Part shown: one piece after another, positions 1 through 13,726 of the stretch
How positions within the stretch are numbered: the stretch's first letter is position 1
Layout: each line of letters begins with the position of its first letter
Translations under genes and position numbers: made by a program
Notes under the pieces: model-generated
The model's database searches: none
The model's input: only the letters and a program-made list of their open reading frames with translations
What the model was told of the DNA's origin: nothing
Assembly (NCBI GenBank): GCA_002682825.1
Contig: NOKP01000020.1
Span: forward strand, 868,001-932,000
From: Neonectria sp. B-13
Lineage: Eukaryota > Ascomycota > Sordariomycetes > Hypocreales > Nectriaceae
Reading direction: 5' to 3'
DNA: 64,000 nt

Positions 1-3000
1 TCCCCCGGCATCTCGTTGGTTGACTTTCGGCAGGGGCCGTTCTTCCTCGGCAGGGTTGCCACAGAATGCTACCCTGCCGTCGACAGCAAACAAGCCGCAT
101 AACGACTGTGGGTGGCATTTAATTGCTGGTGCAATATCAGGCTTGCTCACACGCGAGTTCCCGTCAATGAGGTTTAGTTCCTCAAGACCAATCGAGCGAG
201 CGAGAATCCCGGAGCAGCTTCCCTTCCCGCTGACGGCGACGACGGTGAGCCTGGGGAGGTCTGGGCCTTTGTTTTCCCCCAGGCTGATTCCTCCAACGTG
301 TCATATACGTGCTATCTACGAAGCACGGTGCACCCAATGACGCTATCCATGGCGTGGCACCTCCAGCAAATGCTTGGTGTTGGACATGCAGGAACCGTCG
401 CTTTGCCAGGCCAGTCCGAGTATAGCTCCAGAGGCGGGTACTCACTCGTCCTGCTGTACAAGGACGGGATCGGCCAGGCTTAAGGATAGCAAACGCCTAA
501 ACCTGCGGCTTCCCCTCGCCGCCTCTCGGTAATTGACGGAGGAAATTGATCCATCATCGCGGGGATCTGTGCTGTAGGTTGCACACGAGAGCTTGTCCGC
601 ACGGCTCCCCACTCGTCCCGAATACTCCGTTGTCTTCAAAACTGCGAATACCGACCTCCCCGTACGATTACGGCCAGCCCTAACCAGCTATTGCTTTCCT
701 CGGCGGTTCGCAATTCCAGCCGGGGCTCGGCGAAGGATCAATTAGCCGTCTCCATCAAGTACCAAGGGTCTCCGATGTTTGCAGCACGCCACGGTACTTG
801 TCGTATCAACGTCAACAGCCCCAGGATCCGAGCCGATAACTAGCCTGGAACCCCTTCCTCTAGTGGACGCTCCAACACCTTGGGTCGTCGACATCCCTGG
901 TCGACTCCATTCCTCCAGCTAGAACTTTGGCGACCAGGCAGGTCGCAGGCTTCGCTCAGTGGCGGTTTGACACGGTGCTAGAGAGTCCGGCGCAGAGAGT
1001 CCGGCGCTTGGCCGCTTGTCCATCCACCACCATCTTTGGCCTGGTGACAATACCGCGCAAATGAAGAAATGCACCACCTCCTTCTCGACAAACCTTGTTT
1101 TGTCCTTCCTATAGAACCGAAATGGGCCAGGGGAGTGCTACGCGTACTACGCAACTGCGTACATACATTTTCCCGGCAAGTGGAACGGCGGCTGTGGCTG
1201 CACTAGGCCGTGGTCGGTGTCACATGTCGTTGTTAGTCCGGTGACGCTCTCATCGCCATGAGGAGGCGTGAAAGTTGCCGAGGCACGGTGGAGGTGGTGG
1301 TGTTGAGGAGTCCCCCCTCCCTACCAGGGGGGACGGTTCTTCTCCACACACCCGCAGCCCACAATGCTGGCTGGGCTTGAGGACTCCTCAAGTCAAATTG
1401 CCTGGGCTTTCACGCTCGGGTGGTTTCAGTCCCTCGCCGGGCCGACGCCCCTCGATTCCTTTCATCAAAGTCAGCGACCTCGCTTGCGAGTTGGGCCAGA
1501 ATCAATGCTGCTTCCGCCACAGGACTTGCTTGAGCGGTGTGTCTCTCCCCTGGTGCTCACTGCCCAGCGTTTGTACAGCCTGATCTGTTCGTGGGCAAGG
1601 GGTTGGGGGCTAAAGGTCCATGTCATATCGGGACACGATGTTGGGGGCAGGCGCATCAGGACAAGAAACCCGCAAAACCAGAAACCTGGAGCCGGAGCTG
1701 CACCAGCACCTGCAGCTTCATGTATGATAAGTGACAACTTATCGCCTTCCTTGCTATATCGTCCAGGGACACAACCAACGACGTGCTGGACGATGACGAT
1801 GAGCCGCTCCACTGGGCTGCCAAAATCATGGCAGGCTCATGCACGCGTGCGCCTTCACGCCTACGGATACTACGACGATGGAGTGTGGCAACACAGGAGC
1901 AATTTCAGCCCATTCGACGATCCCAGGAACCATGACACCCATGTCCCGTTGAAGCCGGCCGGCATCTTCTGCTGAGCTCAGATTACACATAGATACCAAT
2001 CTTGGATGGGGTTCTTACTAATGCTAATCAAGATCCGATGCCTTCCGACACCCAACACGCCAGAAAGGATCCCCAATCGTGAAGGGTCAGGGGGAGACAC
2101 GCATTGGGCCGCGGATCGCCCGGTAGGGCCATGACTCCATGAGCTGTCGCGTCGGCACTTGAGACGTGCCGCGGCAGAAGATCGTTAGGGTTGGCTCGAT
2201 TTCACGTCCAAGGGGTTGTTGGTTTGTCCCGTTCGAGTAGTCTCCTCCGAAGCCCATGGCGACCGCGTCCGCCACGATCTGGCACCGGTGGCAGCCACGC
2301 AAGACCCATGGCACATCTCGACCAACTTCCGGCTTCTGGACGGCTTCTGGGGATCTTCGATGCAGGGGTACCGACAAAGCACCGCCCATTCTTGCCTTCC
2401 ACGAGGATTCTAGAAGCCTTCTCGGCCGGGACATCGAGACCCCATCTTGGTATTCCAAAATAGCTCGACCCGGGGCCCCCCGCCGCCCGCCACGTTGGAT
2501 CATTGGGCGGCAATTCCTAGTTCCTTCATCAACCTTGTCAGCGCTGTCAACTGAGTCAAATCTCGCTCTGGGCCGGGGTCCCGTGCTCCGGGGCCTTTCC
2601 GTTCCCCTGGTTGGCTTGCAAGAGGATCTCAACATTAATTAATATTCCGCATCGCATGAAAACGTGCGTCTTGATTGAAGCACTATCGAATTCTTTAATT
2701 GCCTTGCAGAGTCCGGCAAGCCACGATGATGACCCCCAGGCCAGTGCTCTACATCTGGTTGCAGACCCAGGGGTGGCAAGGACCGCCATGCGTCGCGGGA
2801 TGATTGCCGTGATGCATGCAAAGTGTACGAAGTACGATGCTGAATACGACAACAACCCAGTCTCGGTGCCGATAGCCTTCGAGTCGGCATGTTATTCCGC
2901 GGCTCCTATTTCTTGCGTCATCATGTTAAGCAGGCATTACATGCGGAGTTTGGCGATAGGGTCAGTACTTGGCCTTCCTGTCAGTCGTCGATGTCTTGTA

Positions 3001-3352
3001 CAGTGGCGGTGGTCTGGAGGCTCGCTTGGGCTGCGCCTCACCCCCCCTCAGGCCACCAGGTGTCCTGCCTCGGACCAATTCATCGCGCTTATCAAATGTG
3101 GCGTCATGAGATCAAATCTTCCCCTCCACTCTGGCGCTCTCACATCCCACCTCCCGCATCCCTTCATCCTTGTGCAACACGAACCCATCCCAACAGCCAG
3201 GCCATCACGACCTCTCGCCGCATTTGTCATCTCCGCTATATTCAGCTTCTGCTGCCGGGCTGAGCCGGTCATCCCACGACGCTCGTCCTCTTGCTGCCCC
3301 TGTCTATCCTGCCTGCATCAAAGCGCCGACTATCGGTGCCCCTCCATCGGCC
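1..3352. other. Gene-poor left flank
   Basis: No reading frame here resembles a known family, and none joins to others through convincing splice sites. Short open frames on both strands overlap one another and look random in GC-rich DNA. A small direct duplication of the 14-mer agagagtccggcgc occurs near 983-1010. The last few hundred bases before 3353 are pyrimidine-rich and probably hold the CIA2 promoter and 5' leader. An exon of a gene starting left of the window cannot be excluded. Confidence 0.5.
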
Positions 3353-4277
3353 ATGGCATCCTTGGACAATGCGAACCCTACTATCCTCAGCGCATCTCAG
3401 CTGCCCACGCGCCAGGTAAAGGCCGCTCCCCGGAAGGGCCCCGAGTCCAGGTACAACGATGTTGTCTTTGCCAAGCCGTCGTATCTGTCGCAGCCTTACT
3501 GCGGTCAAAGTGCTGCTCCGTGGCCTCGGACCAGTGACTGGCACCACGAGTTTGCCGACGAGGCTATCGATGAACAGGAAATCTATGGTATGTCGATCGT
3601 CTACTTTATCTTGATTCCCTGTTTTTCCAGAGCCTCTCCGAGACAAGGATTGTTTCAACTTGAGGCGCGTCACTACACTTCCAGCCCTTCCCACTTGCTT
3701 CATGCATTTCTTTTCTAAGAACCCTGCATGGCTTTCAAACAACCGCATCCAAAACTACAAGGACTGGTGGTTCGTTATTGTGGATTTTATTTTTCTTCTC
3801 TTAAAATTCGCCTCTTTATCATCATGTACTCTCCTGAGCATACGTTGTTCCCAACAAATCATCAATCCGAGTCTTCCGGCGCTGAACCTCGTCTCAGACT
3901 TGATCTCAACTATTTCCGACCCTGAGCATCCGGTCTCTCTGGGCCAGCTCTCTGTCATCAACCTCTCAGACATCCACATTACACCGTCTCCAGCCTTGGG
4001 CGTTCCGGAGCCGAACACCATTGTTCAGGTTGCTGTGGAGATCACGCCAACTATCACGCACTGCTCGCTCGCAACGGTCATTGGACTTGGAGTTCGAGTG
4101 CGCTTGGAGCAATCTCTTCCACCCAACTACCGGGTTGATGTCACCTGCAAGGAAAACAGTCATAATCAGGATGACCAGGTGAACAAGCAGCTTGGCGACA
4201 AGGAGCGGGTAGCTGCTGCATTGGAGAATGATACCCTGAAAGGTGTTCTAGACAAGATGCTCGAGACATGTGCTTGA
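3353..4277 (+). CDS. CIA2: CIA2/MIP18-family cytosolic Fe-S cluster targeting protein
   Basis: Two exons, 3353-3587 and 3898-4277, give 204 aa. The 310-nt intron has a GTATGT donor and CTCAG acceptor and splits an Asp codon, restoring the family signature around EIYDLISTISDPEHPV. The MIP18 (DUF59) domain covers about residues 75-180 and includes ITHCSLAT, whose Cys (about 134) is the family's reactive cysteine. In yeast and animals Cia2 joins Cia1 and Met18 to hand [4Fe-4S] clusters to cytosolic and nuclear apoproteins such as DNA polymerases and helicases. The N-terminal 70 residues are a fungal extension of low conservation. The ATG at 3353 is the first in frame after the pyrimidine-rich leader. 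It converges on SNU114 across a 2.8 kb gap. The intron is long for this window. Identification is by motif recall, not by search. Confidence 0.93.
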
Positions 4278-7080
4278 GCACTTACACCGGGAGTACGGGA
4301 CAAAGCTTCCCTATTCAGCTCTTCGCAAAAGGGCAGGATCCCCCGCATTTGAGCATCCGATAATTCCTTTACCCGCTTGTTATCGCCGTTGTGTAATGAT
4401 CAATCGAACAACCATGACGAGACATGAAGACATCACATGTTGAGAGCTTTTGTCTAATAACGTGTTGGCTTAGCGGTCTGGAGGGTTGGGACTCGGCCTG
4501 GAGCAGGGCAGGCTCTCTGGCTATTATGAGTGCGACTATCAAGTCGAGTTGGACTTGGAAGCAAGGCAAGCAAACGGACAAAGTCAGAACCGGTCTTGAT
4601 TGGAGGGATTGGTGATTGATCGTCAAACAAGGGGCGTGCACCAGAGACAGATTGATCTGGTTAAAGTTCAACCAAAAACAAGCCACACCACTCGTTACGT
4701 GGTTCAAGGGTTGCTCATCTCCATCTCGTTATCCGGCAAAATTCCAGGCTTTTGCCGTGCGACAGTACCGAGGGCCAGCCACCTGCCGCGACAGTCACAT
4801 GCTACTTCGAACGTCGTACGTATTCGTACGAGGCTCTCGTCAATTCGCGGCGTTTTGTTGACAGGCCTCATGGCATGGCGTGGCATGGCAAGGCCTCGTT
4901 CGTCTCGTCTCGTCTCGTCTCGTGGCAAGGGGTTGGTTGTGGTCACAATTCATCCATGACTTACACTGCAAGTCCAATCTCGTTGGGCCTAGTTCAACAA
5001 TGATCCAGATCTACTACTACGTAGGTTTGTGTCACTATGTGGACGAAGTATGGACTACGGAGCACTTTCATCTCTTGTCAACCATCAAAGTTTCTGTCCG
5101 AATGCCCAAACCCTGCGATTTGCTTTCCGTTTTCGTCCCCCTAGTCAGGCTCTAAACCAGCATCCCCCACTCCCGTCGCCGCAATTCCAAACCGTCCGGC
5201 CTTCACTCTGGCCCCATCTTAGGGCTAGTCGCTGGGCACCGCGGAATTTGCCGCTCACACCAGGGCCATGATCCATGGGCCATGGCATGGGCTATATGGC
5301 ATGGGGGCATGGGGCTTGTCACAATGGGCTTGTGCGCTTCCCGTCCACTTGGGTGCGATGGGGTTGGGGTTGACAAGTCAAGCCAAAGGCCTGCCAAGGA
5401 CCCTGGAACCAGCTTAGCCGGCTTGGTAACCGGGGTCCAGACAATTCCGATTGTCATGTCATATCTCCTGTACTGGATTAGCCTGGTCCATCTCGTTTCC
5501 CGCGCGAGTTAACAACTCGCCTCCGATGGTGATGGTGACGATGACGAAGATCTGGTCGACCTTGTCCAGCTAAATGACGCCTTTGCCAACACCCCTGGCT
5601 CAAGCTTGGGAGCGTGAAGCTTCGATATGCGGAAGTCAAGGCCGCTGCCCCGACATTCTTCGGCACCGCAGTTTTCCTGGGCACCGGGGATCACACCTGC
5701 ATATGCCGCTTGGGTCGGTGTCAGTCTGGGGGAGCTACGATAGCCGTTCTCCGTGACAGCTGTCCCATCACATCACCCACCACCAGCTTTCTCCGGCGGC
5801 GTCTTAGCATCCATCCCAATGTCGTCGGCACCCACACCCAGCGAGCGAGCTCACCTTCTCGAAACGGACCCTCGGGCTCCCACTTGAATCCGTTAGTCTG
5901 GTGGAAATCCCCCCGAAACGATTGCACTACTCCCCGGATGCTCAGCCATATCTCATGTTTAGCTCAACCCGAACGGCTGGGCTAGGAGGAAGACCAGAAA
6001 CTCTCTCTCAGGAGTCTGAGCTCGCAGAAAACCCACCTTGGTGTTACGCATTCCGGCATGGCTTGCCTTCGTCCCTTCATCACCTTAGAAGCGCGCCCAG
6101 CTCGCCCATCACAAAACCGACCCCTGGCAAGCCCTACAACCCTCCCCCCTGCTCAACTGGGTAATTGGGTGGCCAACCTGCTTCCCTCCAGGACCAACAC
6201 CCCCCCTCCCCGCTGCGGAATGCTCTCCACCACTCCCCGAGCTTTGTCTCTCTCTGAGACTCTCCTCCCCCACCGCCGCCCTACCGCTCCTCCGGAATTC
6301 TGGACATGAGGGGTTGTTGCTCGGCCTCAATTGTCTCACGCGTTCGTTTCTTCTGGCTGCGTTTCCCCGCAAGCCACCGTCCCTATCGGACCACGTCCGA
6401 CCGCGGAAGTTGTGGGTTGCGCATTCTCGAGATGCCACCTTCGGTTCCGGGGCAGCCGTTGAAGCGGGAAGTGGTTAATTCTTCATCCCCATGACACATA
6501 CTAGCACCTCCAAAAGCCGTTCCAGGAACCCTCAGCGTTTGGGCATGTTCGGGGTGTCCAACCCCCTCCTCCCTCTGAATGGCACCTCACCCGTCTTTGT
6601 GGAACCCGTCATCATCGAGAAGAGGGTCTTGTCCCAAGGCTAGTGTCGTCCTGTCTGCTAGAACGAAGTAGCCCAGGTTGAAAAGGAACAAGGCGTTCGT
6701 TCCTTCGACAGGGTAGATTAGGCACACACGTGTTAGTGGGACAGATGCGGAAGTCGGGAGTTGGAGATCCTGGTTCCTGCTTGTTGGGCCTTGCTTCGCC
6801 GAGGCTTCTATTCTCTACACTCTACACCATAGTCCCCCAGATGCTTCCCGTCAACACCACGACACTGTACTTTAAACTCTTATCCCCAATGGTGCAGCAT
6901 CCATCCTTGTACATGTGGCCCTCGCCCCAGCCATTATCATCGTCATCCATGTGAAGATCAAGGGTTGCTATCCATTCCCTCCGCGCATAGCCCCCCTCCT
7001 CTTCAGCCCTCCTCGCACAACATACCCAAAGCTGTCATCGCCGTCTTCGTATGGATATAGCTCACAGCTAGTTTTGGCTT
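4278..7080. other. Long convergent intergenic region
   Basis: This is the gap between the 3' ends of CIA2 (+) and SNU114 (-). Open frames are short and none is recognisable. Simple-sequence patches include a CGTCT repeat at about 4897-4923 and a cluster of CATGG-containing words at about 5265-5315. At 2.8 kb it is large for a convergent spacer, so a lncRNA or an unrecognised small gene is possible, but I see no supported exon chain. Confidence 0.45.
4897..4923. repeat. CGTCT pentanucleotide microsatellite
   Basis: About five imperfect copies of CGTCT lie in tandem directly after a CATGG/GGCATGGC-rich stretch. It is non-coding. Confidence 0.7.
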
Positions 7081-10000
7081 TCAAATCTCACCCAGCATGC
7101 CACTCTCCATGAGGCTCTGGTAGAACTCGGGCTCCAGGAATGTCTTAACGCTGACGTCCTCGCTCAGGCCCTTGCGACGCCGTGTCTTGAGCACAAAGTC
7201 GCGCGCTGTAGCCTGTGCTGATGCAGGCTGCAGTGGGCGGATGATCTGCTCACGGTCCAGCGGGTCGCCCGGCACGATGCTCCAGCTGTCGAAGACGAGG
7301 CTCACCATAGAGCTGCCCTGCGTTTTGATGCGCAGGTCCGTCTCGAAACCGAAACTGTCGATGACAGGCAACAGGCCATTGACGCGGTACAGCGGCGTGC
7401 CAGCTACGGGCCCATCCGACAGGACGTGGCCGCGCCGCCGCGACAGCACGTTGTAGACCTCCATGTACGAATCCTCAGGGCCTGTGACTGACACGGAGTA
7501 GACGGGCTCCATAAGGCGTGGGGAGGCCATGAGGAAGGATGAGTAGCATGCGCGACGGGATGTGGGGATGATTTGGCCACCGCCCCGGAAGATGGCCTCG
7601 TTGGCCAGGAGCACGTCTGTGACCTTGAACTTGGTGTTGCGGATAGCTGCACGTCGCAGTCAGTATTTGGTTCTCTTTTCAAGCCCACGCGCACTTGGCG
7701 TCCTTGGGGTTACATTTCCCAAATCCACAGTGCGTGCATCTGCCGTGATCAAGGGAACGATCGTCGAGGCAATCAAACCCACAACCCGGCTCGCAGCGGT
7801 GAAATCGCCCCAATGAACGCGGCTTTCCCACCACCAACCTCGAGTCGAGCATGAGCAGCAGTACCGTTGACATCAGCAAACACCGCCCTCAGTACCCTCA
7901 GTGCCACCCATGCTGGCCGCAAAAGCAGGATTGTGGGCTGCATTAGGGCGGCAGTGATGGAGCAATCAGGGGTGGAGGGGGACAATCCCCACAGCGTCCT
8001 GCACCGGTTGGCCCCCTTGACAGGTTCCAGGGCCCACCGCTCTCGAGACACGAGGCCGGGATCAGAGAGTGGCACAGGCTCACTCGAGCCGCCGCGATTT
8101 TGGGGCACCTGGTTGATCGGCGAAGTCAAACGCTGGGGAAGAGATGACGACGTCGGCGCCTAGGAATAGCAATGGGAATAGAAAGAACGGGAATAGACAG
8201 GACAGGAAGAGAAGGGGTTTGCAAACTCACGTTCTTCACACAAGGGTCCTTCACGAGTGGCCCAGCTGAAACCCTGTCGAATCGACTCCTTCACGGTGTT
8301 GAGGAGCTTCTTGTCGACCTGAGACGCCTGCTGTCAGCATCTATTATAGAACACAAAGCCTCGTAGAGCCATCCAACCACGGGATGGCTTGCAGATGCTG
8401 GGGCGCCACACTAAGGGTTTATAGACTCACCTCCGTGGGAAGGGTATCATCCTGAAGGATGTTCGGGCCTGACTCGTCCGGGCCAAACGCCCAGATGCTT
8501 CTGGCGGCGAGCTTGTCCCAGCCGTGCTTCTCCTCGAAGAACTTGGCCGTCTTGCGGATGGGATCGCGAATGCGAACTGCTCCCGTCTCGATGTCGGTTG
8601 AGATGCCCTTCTCAAGCTGCTCAGCTACCATGGTAATCTTGTTCTTCTTGTTCGGCGTGATAGCGTAGCACTTGGTCGCTGATGTCTCCACGACCGTCTC
8701 GCAGAAACGCGTGACGGGGTCTGAGACCTTAATGTCCATGTCGGCGTAGAGGCGGCGCAAGTCATGTAACACGCAGTCCATGTACAGCTCACCAGTGCCG
8801 AGGATAATATGCTCGCCTGACTCCTCGACCTTGGTGCTGATGAGGGGGTACGACTTCTGGATTCGGCGCAGGCCGTCAAGCATCTTGGGGAGCTCGGAGG
8901 GGTTGATGGGCTCGACGGCAACCTTGAGAACGGATTCAGTGAAGTGCGTCACCGGGCGGAAGATGTAGGCGTCCTCGTCATCGTCGAGCTTGGGAGGCAG
9001 AATGGTAGCAGACTTGACGATGGAGTTGTCCACGCCACTCAGCAGTACCAGGTTTCCGGCAGGCACGCCGTCAGTCGGGATGTTGTATCTGGACTCGCCG
9101 ATGAAAACCTGGTCGACGGCGACCAGGGCCATGTCTTCTTCATCGTCAAGCGAGTAACCCTCGCCAAGAACGCGAACTTGCATGCCCGGTCGAACCGTGC
9201 CACTGAGCACACGGCCAAAGGAGTGAAAGCTTTTGGCGTCCGAGGTGTTGAAAAGCTTGGTAATGTGGATAACCAGGGGACCGTCTTGGTCACACGCCCT
9301 GATGGAGGCGGCGACCTTGGTATCTGTAGGACCAGTGTAGTACCTCTCTAGGAGACGTTCAGCAGTCTCTATGGGAGAGGGGATGTGCTGAACAATCATG
9401 TCGACAAACCCTGTTGACCCGCCAAAGAATTGCTCGCATATCAGCTTCAGTAGCACCTTAGCATCAGCCTTATACTGAGAAGGCTTAAGCTCGATGCCCA
9501 ATGAAGCCAGAACTGGCCGTAATTGCTCCGGGCTGTCGCTGATGGAGTGTGTGTAGATCTTGTAGATGGGTTCAAGGATGAAGTGGACAAAGGATCTCGC
9601 GGCGCCCTCCTCAATTGGCTTCCGCGTGAAATTGCGCTTCTTGGGGTTGTAGTAGATGTCTCCCCACAATCGCTTCGCAAACTCGTCTGTGTTGATATCA
9701 CCAAAGGTGTCGGTGTACATCTTGGCAAAGGACGCGAGGGTAAAGCACCAGCCCATGTTCGTGCAGGCGAAGAGAACGTTGCCCTTCTCGGGGCTTATGC
9801 GTTTCGAAGCCGCCGTGGCGGGGGCTGCATTGGTGATGACAGTGTTGACCTCTTCAATAACATGCTTGAGCTTGAAGTAGGCGTCCTTGGGGGGTAGCTT
9901 GAGCTCGAGGATCAGGCGGTCCATCTTGTTGATGATGAGAGTTAAGGGGATATCCTCGAGAACAGCATGCTTGATTATCTGCTCCGCGTTGACCTGGACG

Positions 10001-10861
10001 CCCTCGACAACGTCGACGACCAGACACACACCGTCAACTAAGCGGAAAGCCGTGGCAACCTCGTCGACAAAGTTGACATGACCAGGGGTGTCGATCAAGT
10101 TGACCAGATGCGACTTGCCCTTGGTGCTGGGCAACACCAGGCTCATTGGTGCCGACTTGATGGATAGACCTCGCTCCCTCTCCAGCAAGTGCACGTCGGT
10201 GTATCTCAACTGCTCGTCGCGATTCTTGCCGACCCTCCTCTCCAGACGGTCCGAAATGTCATGGGTCTCGAGAACCAGCATATCAACGAAGGCTGTCTTT
10301 CCGTGATGCAGATGGCCGGCCAAAGCGATATTTCGGGTTTGATCGGGGAAGTTCATCAGATCGGTCATGAAGTCGCGATCGAAGAAAACAGGGGGGAGGT
10401 CGGCCTCCTCGATATTGAACTTCTTCTGCTCGATGGGTGCGATGATGGGCTGCGTGAGGGGCTGCGCATCCTCCTCTTCGACACGGGTATCGACATCGGC
10501 GCCGTATACCTGCTCGGCCGTCGGGTAATATTGCTTGTCCTCGTGGAGGATAATTGCATTGGACGGTCCATCTGTTGAGTCGCGATACAAGGTCAGCCAG
10601 CCTTTCAGCTTAACAAGCTCCTACAGGCGCGCGGCGCAACACGTACCATCGATCTCCATCAGCTCTTGGCCAGTAACACCTGGCGCCTCGTCGGGCTCGT
10701 CATCGTAGACATAGTCACCCGCGTCGACGCCGACCTCAGACGCCTCTTCAGACTCGGCCTCGTCGCCAATGAAGTTACCGAACCTGCAGCACCATTGTGT
10801 TAGCGCATGGTCGCGGAGCAAAGCCGCGGGAGAGAACGTACTCGTCGTAGAGGTCATCCAT
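7081..10861 (-). CDS. SNU114: U5 snRNP GTPase Snu114 (EFTUD2/Cwf10 orthologue)
   Basis: Five exons on the minus strand: 10861-10842, 10783-10647, 10571-8431, 8318-8231 and 7646-7081. Together they encode 983 aa, close to the human orthologue (972). The first exon of 20 nt encodes MDDLYDE, the family's conserved start, joined to FGNFIGDE. After an acidic N-terminus come the EF-2-like GTPase motifs: P-loop GHLHHGKT (about 138-145), DTPGH (about 213) and NKMD (267-270). Domains II, III, IV and V follow. Snu114 is the EF-G-like GTPase of U5 that controls Brr2 and Prp8 during spliceosome activation and disassembly. All four introns have GT..AG ends. Intron 4 (8230-7647, 584 nt) is far longer than the others (58, 75 and 112 nt). 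The promoter is shared divergently with ERG10. Confidence 0.96.
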
Positions 10862-11617
10862 CTTGCCCGTGGAGTGCAGCTAAGGGCAGAATCTCAAAAC
10901 AGTTTGCGCGGGCGACGGAAGCGGGAAATGCAGCTTCACTTGTCGTTCTTCACCCAAAGCTTCGCCCTCTGCCTCGCGCGTCGGAGTCGGCGCTGTATGG
11001 CGCCGCCAACTTTTTCGATGGACCGGGCAAGGCTGTGTCACGTGCATATATGCAAGGCTACACGCCTCGTGGGTAGCCTTGGGCATGATTGGCCGATGCG
11101 GGCATGAAAGGTACCGGTGGAGAAGGAGCGGCGGGCCAGGGTCGCGCCTGCCCACAGTGCCGAGAGCGGCGCCTAGCAACAGCCGTGCCCCTCCATGGCT
11201 AGACCTGCGGTGGTGTCCATTTTGGACCTTTTTGTCGCCATTTTGAAGGGCACACGCAGGCGCGGGAAGGGAAAGGAGGGGCAGCCGGCGATAGTACGTA
11301 ACGCCCCGGCGGGTTCTTGCCCTTCAATCCCCAATCGCCATTGCTCATGGCCTCCTGCCTACCTCGTTAGGAAGTACCTACCTTAGTTCCTTTAGAGATT
11401 ACTCCAAGCCAAGCACCAAGCTGCTCCTTCCCTCCCCCAACAAATTTGCGCAATCGGCCTGCCGAACCATCGTATCCGTATCAGTCTTTGTCTCTTTTAC
11501 TCCGTCCTCCTCCGTAGTTCTCCGTCACCGTCACCGTCTTCCTTCATCCTCCTCCACCTCCGCCAAACATTACAACTCCTCTCTACGATAACGAATCCTC
11601 CCTGTTCAACCGCAAAC
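10862..11617. promoter_or_regulatory. Divergent SNU114/ERG10 promoter region
   Basis: These 756 bases separate two start codons pointing away from each other. The ERG10-proximal half (about 11400-11617) is strongly CT-rich with CACCGTCACCGTC repeats, typical of the leader and core promoter of strongly expressed fungal genes. I saw no certain TATA box. No coding frame is supported. Confidence 0.6.
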
Positions 11618-13021
<1,404 letters not shown>

Positions 13022-13726
13022 ACGGCATAATGTCAAGACGTAACGACTTAAACGACATATTTGGACGGCGCACGGCCACTTACATGAAGGGACACGGCAA
13101 GAGGATACTATAAAAAAAGCGCGTCACTATGCCCGATGCATGTTGGTATAGCTGATGAATCTCTGCTGCTCTATACCTAGTAGATCAATCTAATCAAAAC
13201 AAACATCACTTCACTGAGCTGGACATGAGAGTGAGAATAACCATTGGGTGAGATATAGACGGACGTGCAATGGTTATATATTCTAGAGTACAAGCGAGAG
13301 AGGAAAATGCTCCTCCTCATGTTCACCCGGATCCATCCCCTGTACTTTTTTGGTGGAGACTCGCGATGCATACATCACCTCCTATAATGACACAAGGGAG
13401 AGAGAGAGCTAAGTCTGCCCCAATCTGTTTTCCTCGCCTTTCAGCAGGCAGGAAAGAAAAGGAGCGCAATGGTAGGAAAAGGAAATGTAATAAAACAAAG
13501 CAAGGACCGACTAAAAAGCAAACGCTGGTGAGATACCCCCGGCCATAACCCGGCCCCTGGTCCGGTGTGGTGCAAAATCCACGAGCCAGATGGGCCATGT
13601 TTGTTTCCCATTTCCGCAGTACCTGAAAACAACATCATCATCCCGATCCTCTTCCGTCCCTTGGTGCATCTGCTGCCCCTTGTACCTCTTCGTGAAGAGG
13701 GGGCGGGCGCTAGGAGGTTTCCCCAT
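13022..13726. other. ERG10/SIN3 convergent spacer
   Basis: Both 3' UTRs lie here. A TATAAAAAAAG run at about 13108 and further A/T-rich stretches could serve ERG10 transcript end formation. No gene is seen. Confidence 0.55.

Noticed and set aside
1364..1975. A 203-codon plus-strand frame
   Set aside because: Composition is random, overlapping frames exist on both strands, and there are no splice partners or motifs.
2611..3537. A 308-codon plus-strand frame
   Set aside because: It overlaps CIA2 exon 1 in another frame and has no recognisable domain or codon pattern.
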